From assembly GCF_017591425.1 (NCBI RefSeq), contig NW_024467106.1, forward strand, positions 21,504,501-21,568,500: DNA of 64,000 bases. The letters are read 5' to 3'. The stretch comes from Ochotona curzoniae. Taxonomy: Eukaryota > Chordata > Mammalia > Lagomorpha > Ochotonidae. The notes beneath the pieces are model-generated. The model was not told where the DNA came from and made no database searches. It worked only from the letters and a program-made list of their open reading frames with translations. A program made the position numbers and the translations under genes. Below, in pieces: positions 10,740-20,934 of the stretch; position 1 is the first letter of the stretch; each line of letters opens with the position of its first letter.

Positions 10740-12825
10740 TGAACACGCACATCCCATGCCCTGGCCATGGTCAACCTGACCCTGTGAATACAATTCTGCC
10801 AAATTAACGAGATGCCTAAGCTGTCAGGGATCCAATTCCAGCCCACATCCAGGGCTCATTGCTTGGCTGCGAAGCAGGCAGCCTGTTTACATGACACAGG
10901 TCTGGGATGGCAAAGTCTTCAGTGCCTGTTTGTCTGCTTTTGCCTTCTCTTCACACTTAAATTTCTGGTGAGTCAGTTACGGTCCAATCCAAGGACAGTT
11001 TGTGCCCAGCTCACTCCTACTTACTGGGAAGGGGTTTGAAGGCCTGACAGTCACTGGGTGAAAGTGTCAAAGCAGACAGACAGATGACCCCTCACCTGCT
11101 TGCAGGAGGGAGCTGTTTGTTGAGTAAAGGGCTCGGGCCATCCTCTCCATGTCGCAAAAAGGCTTGAATCACCAGTTCTACTTTCCAACCACAGATGTTT
11201 TCTTGTTCATTACGGGATTCCAAGTGAAGCAGGATCTGCCAGATGGAGCTCAAAGTGATTGAGAAGAAAGAAATGTGGAGCTGATATGTTATTTTCACCA
11301 CTATAAACTTGACTTCCTGGTTCCCAGCCCAAGCCTCCTCATTAATTCCACCCCCTGCCAACGATAGATACAGCAAGCCACTTCCCAGAGATTTGTCCTT
11401 CTCCCTCTGCAGCACGGAATCATCACTAGGAAATGGTTATGATATCAGCAACCACATTTCCCAGCACTCCTTGCTTCTAGTAGAGATCATATGACCACTT
11501 CCCACCAATGAGCACCGTGATACACTGCACTCCTGGCCCAAAGCATCCTCCTCTACCATTTCTCATTCTGGGAGGGAAAGAAACCACAGGAGGAAGCTTG
11601 GGTCCTGACTCATTATGTGGGCAGCAGGCTTCCTGGTGACCAGGAACACCCACGTGGACGACTAATTCAGTGAGTGAGAAATAAAGTTGTATATTTTTAA
11701 AGCCTTTCAAACCTTCCCTTGTTTGTTATAGCAGCTAGCACTGGTCTCAGGCTGAGATAGTGTGAGTGCGGATCAGAACCTTGGCATCATGTGCCATGTC
11801 CCTTACTCAGAACTCCATCGCCATCACCTCATGGAACCCATGTACGATTCCAGCAGGATACTGCTATAACCCATTTTAAACCATAGAAACCTTGCCTTTG
11901 GGATGTTGAATTACTCCAAATCATTAGTTTGAACACAGCAGGCAAAGGATACAGAATTTCTGACAGTAGACACAGGAAGTTCTCAAATTACATGTCTAAG
12001 ACAGTAAGATGCCCTGGGAAAAGCATCTTTCTATAGTTGTTCCTGGGCAAGAGGCCAAGATTTGAAGCTTCATCAGTGGACTCAGAAGACTTCATATTCT
12101 ACTCTCCTATAGGACCCTGGCCAAGGGTCCAGAAGAGATGAGCACAGGAAGTGTGGCAGCTGATTCCTGATCCTTCTCAATCTGGCCAGCTATGGGGGGA
12201 AAAAAGGAGCCTTCAGGGAGTTTAGAAGTACCTTCCTAATCTTTCTCTTCCTACTAGGAAGACTCCACAGACATAGCAGAAAATTCGGTTGAAGCACCTT
12301 TGGAACGGCTATTGTCTTATTTTTGTATTTTAAATTTGCAGTTGACATGTCCTAGTGAGTACAGTTCCAGTAAACTTTCCAACTTGGGTGACTCAAAGCT
12401 ATTCAAGCAAAATTTTGTAGAAGTGGCCAAGTGGTGAGATCCGGAGCTCAGCACCGACAACTACAGAGGGCCCTGATGACACAGGAAACAATTTTGTACT
12501 CAAGAAGAAAACATGGAGTGTGAAGCAAGAAGCCAGAAATTGAAGATCAGGCTACAGGGCTGACATGTGTGGACTGCACGTGACCCAGGCTCAAGGGTAC
12601 GTGTCGAGAGTCGAGACATAGCCTTCAAGAGGTGTAGCTCTCTCATTTCCACAAATAAGGTAAGGCAGGATGGGAGCTGCTACCCTGTTATCCTCACAAT
12701 GTTCCAGGTCTCTCTGGCTCTTTCATCTTCAAGCTCAACATCCTCAGACATCAGCATCTCACACCTGAACTTTTTCAACATACCCCTGGAGTAGAGGGAG
12801 AATGACTCGAGTATGTTTTCTTCTT
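10740..12825. other. unique stretch of about 2 kb, no gene seen
   Basis: No exon, RNA gene or clear transposon recognised. Open frames reach 107 codons (11092-11415, minus strand) but have no recognisable domain and no coherent neighbours. Confidence 0.5.
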
Positions 12826-12829
12826 GCTC

Positions 12830-13300
12830 CTCTCCTCCTTGTACACAGTGAAATCTTGCTCCTGTTTAAACCCATTAAGAGTTCTTATTGTCGTTAGAAC
12901 AAAAGACAAGCTCCAAAAGCTGCCATTCAAAGTATGCCATAATATAATCCTGGCCTTCATTTCTTTCATACATACCATTACGGTAATTCTTCATCTTATA
13001 TCTGGTGCTAACGGTGAATCTCATATTTCCCTGCTTACTTGCCTGACATTTGCTGCCTTTGATTCTTCTAATGTGCTGCTCCCCTCCTAATCATTGCAAG
13101 TTGAAACCCTACCCATCTTTCAAGGTTAATGTCAATACAACCACTGCTTGAAACCTTTTCTTAATGGCCACATCCTCCTCAAAATTCAGGTCTTATCTAT
13201 ATTGATCTCGGATTGATTCATTCCTTGATCCCCATTTCTTGACTCTTTTCAGATCATTAGAAAAAGAACTCACTTCCTTCATATTTGCCTTCTCTGGAAG
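12830..13300 (+). mobile_element. L2/CR1-like LINE 3' end, sense
   Basis: The landmarks of an L2-class 3' end appear in order: TTAAACCCATTAAGAGTTCT, ACAAAAGACAAGCTCCAAAA, CATAATATAATCCTGGCCTT, CTTGCCTGACATTTGCTGCC, TACCCATCTTTCAAGGTTAA and AAACCTTTTCTTAATGGCCA. These are the remains of the C-terminal ORF2 and 3' UTR of an ancient CR1-clade LINE. No reading frame survives. Confidence 0.6.
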
Positions 13301-13304
13301 CTGT

Positions 13305-13688
13305 GATTGTACCTAATGCAGAGTTGGAGTTTAGGAAGTTTAGTGACTAAATCAGAATCGTGAGTCAAGAAAAGACTAAAATAAGGCATTGTTAAGAGCT
13401 ATGCTGGAATCCTAACCTGTAGCCTGACATCGATGACCCAACATAATCCGAACTACCTTTTGTTAGCAGCAGCTCTAAGAGGAGCTTCTTTGGTCAGTAA
13501 GGCAGTTTTAATCTCCTGCCACATCCAAACACTCTACCATCCTCAGTGTCTTACTTGTAGCTGCGCAGATGAAGTTGAAAGATGGTAGAAGTTTGCACTG
13601 AAGGTTTTATGAGCAAGTTGGAATTAGTGTACCTTCTTATTACCAGAAGGGCTGCCCATGAAGCCAGCAGCTTGGCATCAGCGTATTA
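13305..13688. other. unique stretch, no gene seen
   Basis: Nothing recognised on either strand. Confidence 0.5.
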
Positions 13689-13689
13689 A

Positions 13690-13785
13690 GGTATAGAGAC
13701 ATGGACTCCATCCTGGACCTACTGCATACAAATCTATATTTTAGCAAGATGTCCTAGTGATGGGTATGCTCATTACAGTGTGAGA
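13690..13785. mobile_element. hAT-Charlie-like (MER5/MER20-type) fossil
   Basis: GACCTACTGCATACAAATCT, ATATTTTAGCAAGATGTCCT and GGTATGCTCATTACAGTGTG match the common pattern 'cctactgaatcagaatctgcattttaacaagatccccaggtgattcgtatgcacattaaag' of small hAT non-autonomous elements. Fragmentary. Confidence 0.5.
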
Positions 13786-13795
13786 AACATTACAA

Positions 13796-13965
13796 CCAGT
13801 CCCTGACGCATCATGGTTGAACTTTATGGTGATACAAAAGTGACATGCATTTGGTGACATCCACCAACTCTACCTGAGCAAAAAGTCCGTGGTAGCTGAC
13901 TGAGGAGCTGAATGGCACATCCAGCAGAAGGGCAAGAACTTCTAATATGGCTGTGGAGCAATGGA
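13796..13965. mobile_element. Tigger-like (pogo/Tc1-mariner) DNA transposon fossil
   Basis: CATCATGGTTGAACTTTATG, GTGATACAAAAGTGACATGC and ATTTGGTGACATCCA resemble the terminal part of Tigger-type elements ('cttacgatggttcgactt...atggtgcgaaagcgatacgcattcagtagaaa'). CpG sites have decayed to TpG/CpA as expected with age. No transposase frame is present. Confidence 0.5.
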
Positions 13966-13969
13966 AGCC

Positions 13970-14640
13970 AGGTGTAAAGCACGTTAAAAAACCTTTCAAC
14001 CAATGAAGCTGAAAGAACATTCATGTAGTTAACATTTTCTGTTTCTGTCAACAGTCATGTACGGTCCTCAGTCCTTAAGCCACAGCCACAGTAGCAGACC
14101 AATATATTGTTAATTTTCTGTGAAGTTTTGACCTGTTTGATCCAACTTTTCCCCCTATTTCCAGTGGCTGTTTCTTCTGGTTCTCATTAGTTGAAATTTA
14201 TTTTCATTATTCTGTAACTGTATGTTTTTCCAGAACCCACGGATTTGAGGTTCCCATACTTTCATCTTTTCTTTATGATTGGCTAATTAACCAGCATGGA
14301 GTTGGGAGGAGGTGGTTTAGAGAGCAGAGGAAACTTTTAAAATCCCTTTTCATGTAAATGTGCAGACCACTTAACAAGAAAACGCGGAGGTTCTTTTTTT
14401 AATATCTGTACTTGATGATGTTTTACTTGGGAAATACTATGACGGCAGCTCTGATCTTCAGTCTTAAAGTGTTTCATTAAAATAAAAAAGAGAGAAAATA
14501 ATATTTCATAATACAAATTAGCCTCATCATCTCACATATGTCAGACACAGGAAAGACCAACCCTGAAGCAATTGAAATGTTCCCACTGCACTAACCATCT
14601 ATCTTTTATAATAGAACATCCTCCCCATTTGTCTCTCTTT
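13970..14640. other. unique stretch, no gene seen
   Basis: No recognised repeat or exon. Possible conserved non-coding DNA cannot be judged from one sequence. Confidence 0.45.
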
Positions 14641-14643
14641 GTC

Positions 14644-14672
14644 TGTGTGTGTGCGTGTGCACACACACACAC
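14644..14672. repeat. palindromic (TG)n-(CA)n tract
   Basis: A TG run with one CG step passes directly into a CA run, so the tract is close to self-complementary around GTGCAC. It could extrude a hairpin or form Z-DNA. Confidence 0.9.
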
Positions 14673-14674
14673 CT

Positions 14675-15200
14675 TTATATATAGAGAGAGCTGTATTCTT
14701 ATTTTTAAACTACAGAGAAATAAGTGATTTGCAAACTCAATAATAAAAGAAAATACATTCGTGAAAAAAAGTATCATGGAGAACAGAGGTGAGTAGAAAC
14801 TAACATTTCATTTCCATTCATATGATTTACTACTAGGAATCACTATGGTATTAAATAATGCATTGCAACCTGTGAGGGCTAATAGGTAAAAAGGGCATAT
14901 GACATCAGTCATGGGGTAAATTCTTTATTGTTAGAGGGCCATGCATCTTTTCCTTTCTTTTTGCTGTTACTTGAGACTGGGCCACCTCTCTTGATGAATC
15001 ATCCCTCTGAGGGCTTCAACAATGGAGTTAGTAACATCTAAACCTTTCTGTCTAGAACTCACCTTTTTCTTGAACTCCATCTTCTATGTTAGATGCCTCT
15101 GTTTCCACAAGACATCAATTGTGTCTGTTCTAAAAGTTTCTCACCATTTGCCATAAAGATTCTACATCCCTTCCTTTATTTCTTAAGAAAATATTCAAAT
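14675..15200. other. unique stretch, no gene seen
   Basis: Nothing recognised on either strand. Confidence 0.45.
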
Positions 15201-15204
15201 GCCT

Positions 15205-15397
15205 TCTGACTTACTGAGAGATACGGAGACTCATTCCTCATGGACCTAAGGACTCGAGCCATCTTCCATTGCTTTCCCGGGTCATAAGCAGGGAGCTAGA
15301 TTAGAAGTGGAGCACCTGGGACTTGAATAGGTGCCTACACAGAACACCAACACTGCAGAAGGAGAATTGGCCTGCTTCACTACCGTGCCTGTCCCTC
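15205..15397 (-). mobile_element. CSINE, antisense, truncated
   Basis: ACTTACTGAGAGATACGGAG is the reverse of the 3' end. GCCATCTTCCATTGCTTTCC, GCAGGGAGCTAGATTAGAAG, GGAGCACCTGGGACTTGAAT and CACTACCGTGCCTGTCCC follow. The middle segment that normally carries CACTCCCCAAATGGC is missing, so the copy has an internal deletion. Confidence 0.82.
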
Positions 15398-15399
15398 TT

Positions 15400-16280
15400 T
15401 GTGCACGTTTTATATTTACTGTATCCATCCCTCCTCCCCTAAAAAATGAGTTTTGAAATGAGTTTGTAAAAATCTACAACACCATGAAAATGGTCAAAGA
15501 GCTGATGGGGATGGCAAAGCAAACTCAGCAAAGTCACATGAAACAACAGAAAGACAAAGTCCCAGCTCTGTGTAACTGGAAGTTGGGCTCTGTAAAGTGG
15601 GAAGCATTTATCAGGGGCATGTAATTCACAGTGTCTGTCTGTTGGATAGAAGGAAATGCTGACTATTCTAGACAAGCACGATTTTATTATATAATAAACG
15701 AGATTCAGGTCAATGTGGATGGTATCGACTTTCATGTTAGATGAACTCAGCCAAATGAAACCTCCTGCACACATTGTCAATTTAACAATTAGACTATTGA
15801 CAATGGGCTTAGGTGTGTGTCTTAGTGGATGAGCTCTTCCTTAAGAACTTTTTAAAAAGAACATGGATGAACAAAAAGTAACTTATGCCCTTGAGTCTTC
15901 TACTTCTGTGAGTCTGTGATTATGGTGAACAATCTAGAATCATCTACTAAAATATAAACCCAGTGTAGAACACTCTTACACAAGCAAGGTGTGTTATTAC
16001 CTGGTTTCACATGTAATCACAAAGCCTTCACACCTCCAACATAGCACTGCATGCCTTCACTCACACACACAGCACTCTTGCTCCCTATTTTCTTGCTGTG
16101 CCGTGTACCCTGCAAAGTGTACTGTTGCCATTCTTTTCTCAGGAATCCCATCACTACAAGCAGTTAATGGAACATTTGTCTATACAATATGAGGAAATGT
16201 GTATTATGACAAACCTATGCCTATATAAACACCAAAATAAACTCATATTTGTGAGTTAATTTTTTCCTCGAATAATTTGA
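15400..16280. other. unique stretch, no gene seen
   Basis: No recognised element. The 113-codon open frame at 15439-15780 (minus strand) shows no known motif. Confidence 0.45.
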
Positions 16281-16282
16281 AG

Positions 16283-16620
16283 TACTATTTTTTAAAATTT
16301 ATTTATTTATTTATTTATTTATTTATTTTAATAACATTGTATTATGTGACACAGTTTTATAGGTACTGGGATTCCCACTACCCCTCCCATAGCCCTCCCC
16401 CCATGGTAGATTCCTCCACCGTGTTGTGTGACCACAGTTCAAGTTCAGTTGAGATTCTTTCATTGCAAGCATATACCAAGCATAGAGACCAGCATCTTAT
16501 TGTCCAGATAAGTTCAATGGCTTTTTTTTTTTTAGTTTTGGGGGCACCTTTTTTGGTAATAGAGTATATATAACTGAGCATTTTAAAGAAGAGAAATTGT
16601 TCTCAAGCTGGGAACCCCAG
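16283..16620 (-). mobile_element. lagomorph-type L1 3' UTR, antisense
   Basis: ATTATGTGACACAGTTTTAT, ACTGGGATTCCCACTACCCC, GGTAGATTCCTCCACCGTGT, TTCAAGTTCAGTTGAGATTC, AAGCATATACCAAGCATAGA and CAGCATCTTATTGTCCAGAT are, as I remember them, the reverse of the 3' UTR of lagomorph L1 elements. The tail side carries an ATTT microsatellite. No ORF2 sequence is included, so the copy is severely 5'-truncated. Confidence 0.75.
16297..16330 (+). repeat. (ATTT)n microsatellite in L1 tail
   Basis: About eight ATTT units at the poly-T side of the antisense L1, probably expanded from its A-rich tail. Confidence 0.95.
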
Positions 16621-16639
16621 GAGGACAGTGTCAGCCACC

Positions 16640-16810
16640 GCTAAAGCCTTTTGGTGACATCATCCCATGTCAGAAGATAGAAGGGCAAGAGAAGAGAGAG
16701 AAGGAACTAGCACTGTTACCACAAACCATTCTCACGATAATGAACCAATTTGCGAGAAAATGACCTTAATATATTCATAAGGGCAGGATATAGAACAGTT
16801 GCCTCTTCTG
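16640..16810 (-). mobile_element. MaLR (MLT1-like) LTR fragment, antisense
   Basis: CATCATCCCATGTCAGAAGA, AGAAGGGCAAGAGAAGAGAG, CATTCTCACGATAATGAACC and ATATATTCATAAGGGCAGGA follow the order of an antisense MLT1 LTR ('catctcatcccatggcagaaggcagaagggcaagag ... cattcatgagggc'). The beginning of the LTR may have been removed or displaced by the adjacent L1 insertion. Confidence 0.6.
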
Positions 16811-16814
16811 TTAC

Positions 16815-17160
16815 TAGGACTACTATCAACAGAAAAGAAAAAAACCCAAAATAGTAATTTCTCAGCCTCTGACGTGACTCATTTTCCTTCTCAATTGCTT
16901 CCTATCTCTGGCTGTTGTCTTCATGTCAAAAATTAGGGACTTGTCCCAATAGCCCTGTAGGTGAGGTTTCCAAATCATAGGTTTGACTCATAATAATAAC
17001 ATAAAAAAGAAAAGAAAGGCTATTTGAATAAAAACTAGACCCGTTTCTTGACAAATGCATACACACGTGTGTGTGTGTGCATTGTTTTTTTCAGTAGCAA
17101 TTACTGTTAAAGAAATTAAAAGCCACCTCTTCGGGTACCTCAGAAGAGGAACTTCAGGCT
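16815..17160. other. unique stretch, no gene seen
   Basis: Short TG patch at about 17066-17080; otherwise nothing recognised. Confidence 0.45.
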
Positions 17161-17164
17161 CTCT

Positions 17165-17425
17165 GATTTGCTCCAGATTCTGCAGACTAACAAGAAGAGA
17201 AGAACTTCAGTGTCAGACACACTTGAATTTGAATCCAAAACTCCTTTATCTATGACTATATGCGCTCGGGCAAGCCATTCCCCATATTTGAGCCACTGCT
17301 CCATTATCTGTAAAATGCAAACAATAATGTCCATCCTATAGGATAATAGTGAGGTTTAATGAAAAGTGTAAACACTCAAGGCATGTCATAATGCTCAAAA
17401 AATTTTAATTGTAATAATAATTATT
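17165..17425 (+). repeat. MIR SINE relic, sense, near full length
   Basis: CACACTTGAATTTGAATCCA (the B-box region), TATATGCGCTCGGGCAAGCC, CATTATCTGTAAAATGCAAA, GGATAATAGTGAGGTTTAAT and a decayed 3' end follow the MIR order. Confidence 0.7.
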
Positions 17426-17429
17426 AATT

Positions 17430-18038
17430 TAAACATTTGTAATATGACCATTATCATGATTATTTTCAAACTGCATTAAAATTACTTGTTTACATGTCAC
17501 TTCTTAAACTGGGCTACAAAAAAAATCCAAGGTACTTTTAGTAATTGTACTTCCAAAATGTTTTTTTTCCCCCATGTACACTGTTTTTGTTGACAGTAGC
17601 TCAAATGTAGAACTAGGGGTTCTTCACAAACCCCAACAAGTTTGTGAAAGGACTTTCATTCAGTGAACAGCTCTTTGAAAAGAGAATGTGCTCTCTTGAA
17701 ATGTAATCAGGATGACTACGCATTAGAAGGCGCTTTCTTGTTACAAGGTGAGATCATCTGTATCATTTTATTTCTGTCTTACAGCCACATTGCTCAGGAA
17801 ATAGTACTCTCAAATCTATCCTATAGTCTCTGCACTTCACTCTGTGTGTTCTGACCCTTACATCAGCAGGCCACGTGCAGAAATAGCCAAAGATCTGGTC
17901 AACTACATATCAACTACATATCATACAAGCTCCAGTCCCAAACATCCTCATTTTGATTCTCCATTGTAAAGAACAATTTGTTTCTTAATACTCAGCCACA
18001 GATGATTCTGACTCATGTGGTCAGAAAAAGGTTATTCT
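17430..18038. other. unique stretch, no gene seen
   Basis: AT-rich, with a short tandem duplication of ATCAACTACAT near 17899-17925. No exon or recognised repeat. Confidence 0.45.
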
Positions 18039-18039
18039 T

Positions 18040-18450
18040 GGGACCTGTGTTGTGGCATACTGGGTTAAACCCTCACCTTCAAAGCCTTTATCCTTGGGCC
18101 CGGCACAGTGGCGCAGTGGTTAAGGTCCTTGCCTTGCAAGCCTGGGATCCCATATGGGTGCCAGTTCTAATCCCGGTGGCCCTGCTTCCCATCCAGCTCC
18201 CTGCTTGTGGCCTGGGAAAGCAGTGGAGGACGGCATCGGACGGAGGATCTTCCTCTCTGTATATCCACCTTTCCAATAAAAATAAAATTAAAAAAAAAAA
18301 TTATGGGCACATTCTGGCCTCTCCAAGTCCAACCCAAATCCCCACTAATGCACCTAGAGAAGCAGCGGGTAATGACCTAAATGGCTGGGCCCCTTCTATG
18401 CTTGTGGGAGATTCATATGAAGCTCCTGGTGCTAACAGCAGTGAGAGGAG
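18040..18450 (+). mobile_element. older CSINE split by a younger CSINE (18096-18300)
   Basis: The left part (GGGACCTGTGTTGTGGCATA, CTGGGTTAAACCCTCACC, ending in AAAGCCTTTAT) is the head of an old C-repeat. The sequence resumes after 18300 with TATGGGCACATTCTGG, CCCACTAATGCACCTAGAGA, AGCAGCGGGTAATGACCTAA, GGGAGATTCATATGAAGCTC. Joined, these give the normal order of one CSINE, so the younger copy landed inside it. A 4-base TTAT is shared at both junctions. Confidence 0.7.
18096..18300 (+). mobile_element. young-class CSINE with internal deletion, nested
   Basis: GGGCCCGGCACAGTGGCGCA is the head, with CATATGGGTGCCAGTTCTAA as the B-box region and AAAGCAGTGGAGGACGGC. The sequence then jumps to ATCGGACGGAGGATCTTCCT, the 3' end, TCCACCTTTCCAATAAAAAT and an A tail. 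Compared with the full copy at 48816-49152 about 100 bases between these points are missing. The 217-codon open frame at 17978-18631 runs across this SINE pair and is fortuitous. Confidence 0.9.
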
Positions 18451-18454
18451 CATG

Positions 18455-19190
18455 TTTGGACTACAGGCCTCTCTGAACAGCAATACAGACCAAAGGACTG
18501 ATCCAACCTATGCTCACACTATATGGGCAGAGGCCACAGATCTGAAGGACTTGGGGAAACCATCAACAACCCCCCCCCCAAGAGTTGGTAGTCCCACCTG
18601 TGGCACCCATACATCTTTGCATATAGGATAGTCATTGTTGGATGGTTTAAAAAAAAAAACCTGCTTTCCAGAAAAAGAAGTGCCTGGGAGGGCAGGCAGA
18701 GGAACCACACCTTATTCACTGCCTGTTGTAGTACCCAGTTCCAGGACCCAGCAGATACTAATTGCCTATGTACAATTGCATGACTTCCTCTTCTTGCAGT
18801 GGTTAATAAACTTTGTCTTGCTCTAGACACTTATTGTGACCACCTCTAGAATTCAAAGGAGAGGATCTCTTTTCTTACCATAATTGCTATGTCCTATATT
18901 TTTCCTGGAATACTTTAGAAACATTTAAAAAATACTTCTCATGAAGCTGTTAAAAATGATAAACAATAAACTCTGTGGTTTATGAGACATGAAACAGCAT
19001 AAACTGTTTTTGAAAATGTAATTTTACTGGAAACAGTATATTTGGAAACTAATTTGCCATCTCAATTGCCAAACCTTGGCCTACTAATCCCCTAGAGAAA
19101 TACGGGTGATGAGGCTCTGTGGTGCAACCAATAACAAGCATTTCACAGATTCATTTCCCTGGGAGTGGTCTCATATACACAGCATCCAGT
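18455..19190. other. unique stretch, no gene seen
   Basis: Contains a C-run at about 18571-18579 and an A-run at 18649-18659. No exon or recognised repeat. Confidence 0.45.
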
Positions 19191-19194
19191 TCGA

Positions 19195-19310
19195 TGTTCT
19201 AATTATTCCAACTTTACAGCTGTACTGTTTCAGAAATTACACAGTTAGTTAAGAGGGAGAACTGGAATCACATAGTTGATCTTCTGTGCCCAGCTCACTT
19301 GACTTACTAT
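19195..19310 (-). repeat. possible MIR relic, antisense
   Basis: TTCCAACTTTACAGCTGTAC, CAGAAATTACACAGTTAGTT and AGGGAGAACTGGAATCACAT resemble the reverse of a MIR core. Confidence 0.45.
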
Positions 19311-19344
19311 AGCATCCTCCTTGCAAATCCATGTTATTGCATAT

Positions 19345-19645
19345 GTTAGGATTTATTTCTTTTCCTTCTATTGTTGTTGTTGTTATCATTGTGGACGTGA
19401 GAAAGTGAAAGAGCTTCTATATGTTGGTGCAATGCCTACTGACTGTGGCTGGACCAAACTGATCCTGGAAGCTTATGATCTCCATCCATATCTCCCAGGT
19501 GGAATGCAAAGATAAAACTACTTGAGCCATCACCTGTTGCCTCCCAGGTTCTGCATCAGCAGAAAATGGAGCCAAGACTTAACGCCAAGCACTCTGGGTG
19601 AGCGCAGGCATCCTAACTGAAATCCTAATCACTAGGCCAAGTACC
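19345..19645 (-). mobile_element. old CSINE, antisense
   Basis: GATTTATTTCTTTTCCTTCT at the tail side, CCATCACCTGTTGCCTCCCA, GGAGCCAAGACTTAACGCCA, TGAGCGCAGGCATCCTAACT and AATCACTAGGCCAAGTACC on the head side are in the order of a reverse-oriented old CSINE. Confidence 0.6.
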
Positions 19646-19689
19646 AACCACTCCTATCTAACTACAGCTAAAAAATATCAGAGAGAGAG

Positions 19690-19935
19690 AGAACCACATA
19701 CGCTTCATCCTTTTATCCATCAATGGACATTTGGATTGTTTGCAATTATGAATGATACTCCATTGAAATATTGGGATGCAAATATCCCTTTGAAATCTCA
19801 TCTCCAGTTCTTTGAATGTATATACAGAATTGGAAATGCTGGAGAAGATAACAGTTTCATTGCAGATCTTTTGAAGAAGTTCAATATTATCTTCCATACT
19901 GGCTTCAAAATTTCACAATGTGTAATTGATGTGTT
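19690..19935 (-). mobile_element. old L1 ORF2 3' region, antisense (inverted 5' segment)
   Basis: ATCCATCAATGGACATTTGG, TGCAAATATCCCTTTGAAAT and ATCTTCCATACTGGCTTCAA are the reverse of the well-known C-terminal ORF2 portion of L1. Minus-strand translation at 19658-19897 shows FKELEMRFQRDICIPIF and KQSKCPLMDKR, as in L1 ORF2 ends. It abuts a sense-oriented L1 3' UTR. Confidence 0.75.
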
Positions 19936-19939
19936 ATAC

Positions 19940-20195
19940 ACTGAAAATTTTTGTTGATAGGAGAAGTTCAATCCTTTTAAGTGCTCTATCATACAAGAAG
20001 AAAAAAGAAGCACAAGGAAACTTTAGGAGATGATGAATATGTTTATTACTTTGATTATGGTGATAGCTTTATGCATATTAATGTGCAAAGTCATCAAATT
20101 AGATACATTGAGTATGTATTTGTATATACCAACTTCATTAAGATGGTAAAATTTATGTTACATGTTTTTGCCAAGCCAAAAAAAAAAATCTGTAA
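19940..20195 (+). mobile_element. old L1 (L1M-type) 3' UTR, sense
   Basis: GAGATGATGAATATGTTTAT, TACTTTGATTATGGTGATAG, CAAAGTCATCAAATTAGATA and CATTGAGTATGTATTTGTAT follow the order of L1M-type 3' UTRs ('gtgatggatatgttaattaccttgattgtggtgatgg ... actcatcgaattgtacact'). It is probably the same insertion as the antisense segment at 19690-19935. Confidence 0.7.
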
Positions 20196-20199
20196 TACA

Positions 20200-20625
20200 A
20201 AAAGGCAGAGCTGGATTCAAACTCTGGTCCTTTTTGAGTCTCAATTCATGTAGGCAGTACAGTCCCAAGCTACTTTGAGCTCAGAGATGTTATCATCAAA
20301 TATGTCAAGGAACTCTAGCCTAATACCGAACAACAAAAATTCAGGCAAAAAAAATGCCTCTCTTCATCAAGAACCCTCCCAGTATCTTCCCCAGTCTTCT
20401 CACTTAGTATGAGTGTGACTGCCACATACTTTTAACTACATAAAATGTACCAAATTGATGATAGCTTAGCTCAATTATCCTGACTTCCTGAATACATGTA
20501 AATCCTCAAAAACATCAGGCTGCAACAAATAGACAAGACAGAATGAAAGAAAAAAGTGTTCATCAAATAAAGTTTTGAATGAATGAGAAATAAAGGAAAT
20601 TATCTGGCAAAATAGAACAGCAAGC
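20200..20625. other. unique stretch, no gene seen
   Basis: Nothing recognised on either strand. Confidence 0.45.
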
Positions 20626-20627
20626 TA

Positions 20628-20930
20628 AGTTGCCATTTTCAATGCTGATATCGTGCTAACTTGAGTCCAAGTTGTCTCTACTTCCCAGCTAGATTCCCAA
20701 TGATACTCCTAAAAGGGCAATAGAGGATGACTCAGGTGCTTTGGGCCCTGACACGCATGTGGGAGGTCAGGATGGAATTCCTGGCTCCTGGCTCCTGGCT
20801 TTAGTCTGGCCCAGCCCTGCTGTTGTAGCCAATTGAAGATCGAGTGTTACATGGAAAATATCTCTGTCTCATCCTCTCACTCTGTCACTTTACCTTTCAA
20901 ATAAATAAATCTTTTTATTAAAATAAGAGT
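20628..20930 (+). mobile_element. old CSINE, sense
   Basis: GATATCGTGCTAACTTGAGT, CTCTACTTCCCAGCTAGATT, GTGGGAGGTCAGGATGGAAT, TTAGTCTGGCCCAGCCCTGC and TTACCTTTCAAATAAATAAA are the ordered landmarks of a full C-repeat. GGCTCCT is tandemly repeated three times (about 20783-20803). Confidence 0.88.
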
Positions 20931-20934
20931 ATAA

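Noticed and set aside
10508..10846. Open frames with long C-V or T-H runs
   Set aside because: They are translations of the CA microsatellite.
17978..18631. Longest open reading frame (217 codons, plus strand)
   Set aside because: It runs across two nested CSINEs, an A tail and an old CSINE body; no domain is recognisable.
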